Assembly: GCA_037178855.1 (NCBI GenBank) | Contig: JASJZC010000005.1 | Span: forward strand, 6,076,001 to 6,140,000 | Direction: 5' to 3' | From: Oscheius sp. JU75 | Lineage: Eukaryota; Nematoda; Chromadorea; Rhabditida; Rhabditidae | Length of the DNA: 64,000 bases | Shown here: positions 60,003 through 64,000 of the stretch, piece after piece | Layout of the letters: the number at the start of each line of letters is the position of its first letter | Numbering within the stretch: the first letter of the stretch is position 1 | Notes under the pieces: model-generated | The model's database searches: none | The model's input: only the letters and a program-made list of their open reading frames with translations | What the model was told of the DNA's origin: nothing | Position numbers and translations under genes: made by a program

Positions 60003-60630
60003 ATGATGAAGCACATTTTTATTTTTCTCGGCTTCGTTAGCACGGTTTACGGATGTGCCAGCACCGGCGGAGGAACAGTCACTACGACAGCGGCTACAAC
60101 AGGTTAGTGATGATTTTGATGTGTTTATCTGTGTGACAGTTTACATTACTTGAACTGGGCGAAGCTAAAACTTTCAAAGATACCTGAAAATGAAAGTATT
60201 TGGAAGTTGGGGACGGAACTCAAATTTTGTTTGCAACCGTAAAAGTGCTTCAGGCTGTTCTTCATGCACAACTTCGCAAGTAACACTGGGAGTAGAAAAT
60301 CCTGGAGACGCAAACAGCCACGCTCCCACTTCCGCGTAATCTTTCTTCGTTTCAGGAGAATAACAGATATATTCAGAATGGGAGCTCCTCAAGACGGTTG
60401 TCTCACTCTTATCGTGACTTGCACACCTGTGGGAGCAAATCAAATGAGTTTACTCACTTTCCAAAATGGATTGGGTGGACCGGAACCAGGAAATGTGAGT
60501 TGTCCGAGAAATTAGAAGTTATCAACTATTTCAGCCAGCTACGGCTACATTAGTGTGCAATGCCCAAGGTCAATGGATTTATACGAACATGGGGCCCAAC
60601 GTTATTACAACTGCATACTGTTTAGGTTAA
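60003..60630 (+). CDS. Secreted C6-domain protein, copy A
   Basis: MMKHIFIFLGFVSTVYGCAS is a signal peptide ending at the first Cys. A threonine-rich linker (GGGTVTTTAATT) leads to the C6 domain: GCSSCTTSQVTLGVENPGDA, DGCLTLIVTCTPVGANQMSL, LTFQNGLGGPEPGN, ATLVCNAQGQWIYTNMGPNV, ITTAYCLG, stop (60628-60630). The CxxC...C...C...C...C spacing and LxCNxxGQW core fit the nematode C6 domain (presumed extracellular, function unknown). Four exons, with introns at the same places as in copies B and C. First of three tandem paralogues; AATAAA at 60648. Confidence 0.8.
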
Positions 60631-61382
60631 TAATGTCAAGACTCAGTTAATAAATAGTTTTATCAACAACTACAGTTTCTGCTTTATGATTTGTTAAGTA
60701 GAATTGCCGCAGAAGGAGTACGGACTCACTATCATTCATAAAAGTGCTTCTTTGGTGTACAAGCAGAGAACAGTGAAATCCGCTAATATCTGTCCGGTCA
60801 ATCAAGTTCGTCCAGCGCAGCGTTTTTGATAGATAGAGTTGAATCTCGAGAAAGTGTCGAACCCGCTACCAGCATGATTCCGCCTTCTTTCGGTTTGTCA
60901 TGGAACTAACAGGATTCGAAAGTACGAGAACGTCACTGTTTTTTTTTGGTAGTAGAAACACGACTTGTTAGTTGATTGTACGAAAATACGCACATACAGA
61001 ATATCGAATGACACGGTATTGAATAAAAAGTTCGTCTTGTGAGGCTGTCCAGAGCACTGGATTCAGCTAGTTCTAATGGTCACGAAATCACCGCTTTAGC
61101 TTTTCTCCCCGTCTCATTCTAGTTAACTGTCTAGTCATGATTACGTTTACACCAGTACAGAATCTGTTTCAGGCGAGAAGCAGGAAGAAGATCGTCCAAA
61201 GAACAAATATGTAAATTCTATCAATTTCGACGTATCTCCTCTTCCCATTTTGCGGGTCACCAGTACCGAAAAGATCTAATCTAGTCTGGAATGTCTTCCT
61301 ACATAAGAGACTTCCGCGGTCACTTTTGTTGCCTCATCTCTTGGTTTTGTGGCCACGGTTTATGGTACTTTCTATTGAAATT
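60631..61382. other. Spacer between C6 copies A and B
   Basis: About 0.75 kb, with AATAAA at 60648 and 61021. No exon of a further copy is recognised. Confidence 0.45.
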
Positions 61383-61899
61383 ATGCTTTTCCTTCTGGCT
61401 CTGCTTCTTCAGGTCTCCTCTTCCAATGCATGTATGAGGACATCCGATACAACAGTGACCACCACTCCAGCGACATCCCGTAGCTAGTGCATTTCTCGAA
61501 AGAACAGCACCTTTTCAGCATGTACCGGATGTATGGCTAGTGCAGTGAATCTGGCTGCAGAAGATCCCACCAGTCCGGATAGTCATGCTCCAACTGCAGC
61601 GTAATGCTTTTCTCAAACAACTGAAAATGATTTTCAGACCAGGAACACTACAAGGCGGCTGCTCTACTTTGATTATCACTTGTACTCCTACTACTAATGC
61701 AATAAGTCTTTTGACGTTCCAAAATGGATTGGGTGGACCACCCCCGGCAAACGTGAGAGTTTACTATGTCATTGGAACAGAAATGTTTCAGCCAGCCACC
61801 GCAACTCTCGTCTGCAATTCGATGGGACAGTGGACTTATTCAGGATTCGAGGCTGGTCAGCCGACTACAGTAATTACAGATGCATACTGTTTGGGATGA
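61383..61899 (+). CDS. Secreted C6-domain protein, copy B
   Basis: MLFLLALLLQVSSSNACMRT is the signal peptide and first Cys. A TTVTTTPATSP linker precedes CTGCMASAVNLAAEDPTSPD, GGCSTLIITCTPTTNAISLL, TFQNGLGGPPPAN, ATLVCNSMGQWTYSGFEAGQ and TTVITDAYCLG, stop 61897-61899. The intron after TATSP is GTAGCT...TTTTCAG; if it were not spliced, the TAG in it would end the protein, so splicing is required. All six core Cys are present. It is closest to copy C in the core. Confidence 0.78.
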
Positions 61900-62369
61900 T
61901 TTTCCTGGTCCATCAGATATCAACTTATAGCTTGTCACTTGACATAATAAAACCCTCTTTATCTATGCCTATTTATGAGAAAGTAACTGAATTCAAATGC
62001 TTTTATTACCTATTTCCAGCAGCAAGAGGGTTGGAAAGGATCGCTTTCTGCCTGACTTACCATGACCCAGTACGCTCACTTTCTACTAAAAACTAGTCGC
62101 TACTTTCTCGCTAATGGACGATAAGGCTTCTCTCAGTCTCGGATCCAGTTGTAAGTAGGCTCTACTTCTCGACTGGTATCCCTAGTCGAATCTTTAACGA
62201 AGTTCGCTTTATCGAAGTCCGTCGAAAACCTATGCGGTCAAATTTTAGTCCGTTAAAAGATGCGACACCCGTTTTGTAATCGGTTTTTGCGTATAAAATG
62301 ACCCTCAGGGGTAAAAGTCAGTCACTCGCTTTTTGTTCTTCTGTTTAAAAGACTGTTTCGATTTCAGAA
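61900..62369. other. Spacer between C6 copies B and C
   Basis: About 0.47 kb. TATAAAATGACC at about 62293 lies some 75 bp upstream of copy C and may be its TATA element. Nothing else is recognised. Confidence 0.45.
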
Positions 62370-63094
62370 ATGTTGCAAATTTTCCTTTTGCTTTCTGGAG
62401 CTATTCCGTATGTCAATTCGTGTGCTGCCACCGGTGGATCAGGGGTAACTACCACAGCGGCGACTACAGGTTGAATTTTCTGTTCAAGAATAGAAGAGTA
62501 TCTTCCAGGATGCGCTGGTTGTACAGCCGCTTCTGTCAACTTGGGTATCGAAAATCCAAACGACGCCAACTCTCATCGTCCTACTGCTGCGTAACCCCGG
62601 TTGCAATTGTAATACAAAGTAATTTAGAGAGGGAGCTCTTCAGGGAGGCTGTAGCACATTGGTCATCACTTGTACTCCTCTTCAGGGAAACGCTCAAAGC
62701 CTGTTGACTTTTCAAAATGGACTGGGTGGTCCGCTTCCGGGAAATGTAAGTGTTTGTTTTCTTGAATGGACAAGTATAGGCCAACTCAAGAAAACAAAGA
62801 TATTGAAACATCAATTAAAATTTATGCTAAGCTATTTTCGGGAAGCATACATGCTTTGTCACTTTCACTTTCCCGAAACGATTGTTGCTGTCCCGAGATC
62901 CGATCCAAGATTCGAATGACGATGATCTCCGTCTCTTTCCGGATAGTCATCCGATTTTTTTTCGACATAAACTGCCTAAAACTAGTTTTTTTTAGCCTTC
63001 GACTGCTACATTGGTGTGCAATAGCATGCAACAATGGGTTTATACGAATGCCGGTATTTCTACTGTCATCACGGACGCATTCTGCCTTGGATAA
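62370..63094 (+). CDS. Secreted C6-domain protein, copy C
   Basis: ATG 62370, 2 bp after ATTTCAG: MLQIFLLLSGAIPYVNSCAA, a Thr-rich linker (TGGSGVTTTAATT), GCAGCTAASVNLGIENPNDA, GGCSTLVITCTPLQGNAQSL, LTFQNGLGGPLPGN, ATLVCNSMQQWVYTNAGIST and VITDAFCLG, stop 63092-63094. The last intron is about 250 bp, against about 40 bp in copies A and B, so it has expanded. The domain and intron positions are otherwise the same as in A and B. Confidence 0.8.
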
Positions 63095-63370
63095 TTATTC
63101 GTCTCCGAAAAACTATTAATAAACGCTTTTGTAACAGCTCTTCATCATTTCCATTCATGAGGACAGCTAGCTCAAGGACATGTTTGAGCGGGAATCCGAG
63201 ATCAAGAATCGAGTCTCCGACATGAAATGCATTATCCACCCGAATCCTCCGTCAAAATTTTATAGGAACCATTGTCTCATTTGGGAGCTATAGTCTGTCT
63301 GCCTGGACTGCGAAGGGAGAAGAACTGCTCTGACTGGTTGTAAAGAAAACTGATGTTAAATTGGGCTCAG
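63095..63370. other. Intergenic, nothing recognised
   Basis: About 280 bp. AATAAA near 63118 probably ends copy C. Confidence 0.45.
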
Positions 63371-64000
63371 AGAGCAACTCGGTGAGACTGCTCTTTTTAC
63401 CGTCCATCCCACCGAACTGGCTGCTCTAAATATCTTCATTGTGAGTAGAAACACTATGCACATAGAAAGAAACTTAGTTTGACTTTTTTGGGTTTTGTAC
63501 CAATCTGATCGTTGCCACTTTCACCAGCCGTCTTCAAAATCCGTTTGGCAGTCTCACTGCCAGCCAGTCCGTGACCGAATCCGTAATCTGCTTCATCGTT
63601 CCAATGATTCGCGGTCGCGGTCAACAGGGTGATCGTCATAGCATTGCCGATCAAATATGAGAAAGTCTTCAGGTACTTCCATTTTTCCGATCACCTAACA
63701 TCATTTGCAGTAAACAAAACACACAGATCTGTATTGTCTCGGCTTGGATCATTGCGATCGTCACAGTCTTCTTCCTCTTCCAACTACGTATGTCTAGAGA
63801 AAACATTGCAGACACAAATCTTTTTTCCTTGCTCCCAAGTCATAGAACGTTTCAAAAAGCTCAAACTTAGAGATTCTTGTTACATATACTGGTCTCCTCA
63901 GTTTTAGTCCTACATATCTCTTCAAACAGATTTTATCAATTTTCTAGATGTACCGGACGCTTACAGATTTGCAAGTTCATTTCTTGGAACTTGGTCTTTT
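63371..64000 (+). pseudogene. Srx-type chemoreceptor, internally deleted or frameshifted (runs off the window)
   Basis: A first exon ends ALFTVHPTELAALNIFI. After a GTGAGT...CTTAG intron comes FDFFGFCTNLIVATFTSRLQ and NPFGSLTASQSVTESVICFI, which is the Srx TM1-TM2 pattern with its FG..L..SQ motif. In a different frame, within about 20 bp, follows AVAVNRVIVIALPIKYEKVF, the Srx TM3 end (NRxxAIxxPxxYxxxFS). Across an intron ending TTTGCAG comes SKQNTQICIVSAWIIAIVTV and FFLFQL. Then, after GTATGT...CATAG, QRFKKLKLRDSCYIYWSPQF. The segment between TM2 and TM3 is missing and the frame shifts there, so this copy looks broken. A continuous minus-strand frame over it is a shadow. Confidence 0.55.

Noticed and set aside
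63454-63654. A minus-strand frame resembling a claudin-like N-terminus
   Set aside because: The plus strand over the same bases carries Srx motifs with matching splice sites, so the minus frame is a shadow.

Overview
The window looks like a piece of a nematode nuclear genome. Coding exons are separated by very short introns (mostly 35-60 bp, GT-AG, acceptors of the TTTTCAG type). Many start codons sit just 3' of a splice-acceptor-like TTTCAG, as expected for spliced-leader trans-splicing. Several families are nematode-restricted or nematode-expanded: Sre/Sra-type and Srx chemoreceptors, MLT-10 moulting-cycle proteins, CC-domain and C6-domain secreted proteins, and FAFA-type (NLP-18/NLP-20-like) neuropeptides. 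I cannot name the species. All exon joins below were made by eye from family alignment, reading frame and splice signals. No similarity search was run.

Layout. 0-8.2 kb: N-terminus of a Na+/K+-ATPase-like pump (minus), then a Cys-loop ligand-gated channel (plus) with a whole secreted, probably GPI-anchored gene in one intron on the other strand. 8.2-15 kb: gene-poor, with a microRNA-like hairpin near 13.0 kb. 15-16.8 kb: neuropeptide GPCR. 19.1-19.7 kb: tiny secreted peptide precursor. 20.2-30 kb: a secreted carbonic anhydrase with an extra Cys-rich N-terminal module, a coiled-coil protein, an Sra-superfamily chemoreceptor, a CC-domain secreted protein and an Sre chemoreceptor. 30.2-33 kb: a MLT-10-like protein whose repeats and introns are in register. 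33-37 kb: chemoreceptor-like debris around a FAFA-type neuropeptide precursor.

37-43 kb is a housekeeping block: TMEM115, a Polycomb RING protein (PCGF) and CPSF30 lie head-to-tail on the minus strand with 170-300 bp gaps, as in a nematode operon, and diverge from NUP35. 43-49 kb holds small unknown genes, a proline/cysteine-rich secreted protein with a 206-bp exon-plus-intron duplication, and an SLC22-like transporter that hosts a His-rich gene on the opposite strand. 51.8-58.2 kb: copine, a disordered protein and ILVBL (2-hydroxyacyl-CoA lyase family). 58.9-59.4 kb: a palindromic MITE-like element. 60-63.1 kb: three tandem C6-domain secreted genes. The right edge carries a damaged srx chemoreceptor.

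The main themes are neuronal signalling and chemosensation (channel, neuropeptide receptor, two neuropeptide-like precursors, chemoreceptors), cuticle or extracellular matrix, and a conserved RNA-processing/chromatin/Golgi cluster.
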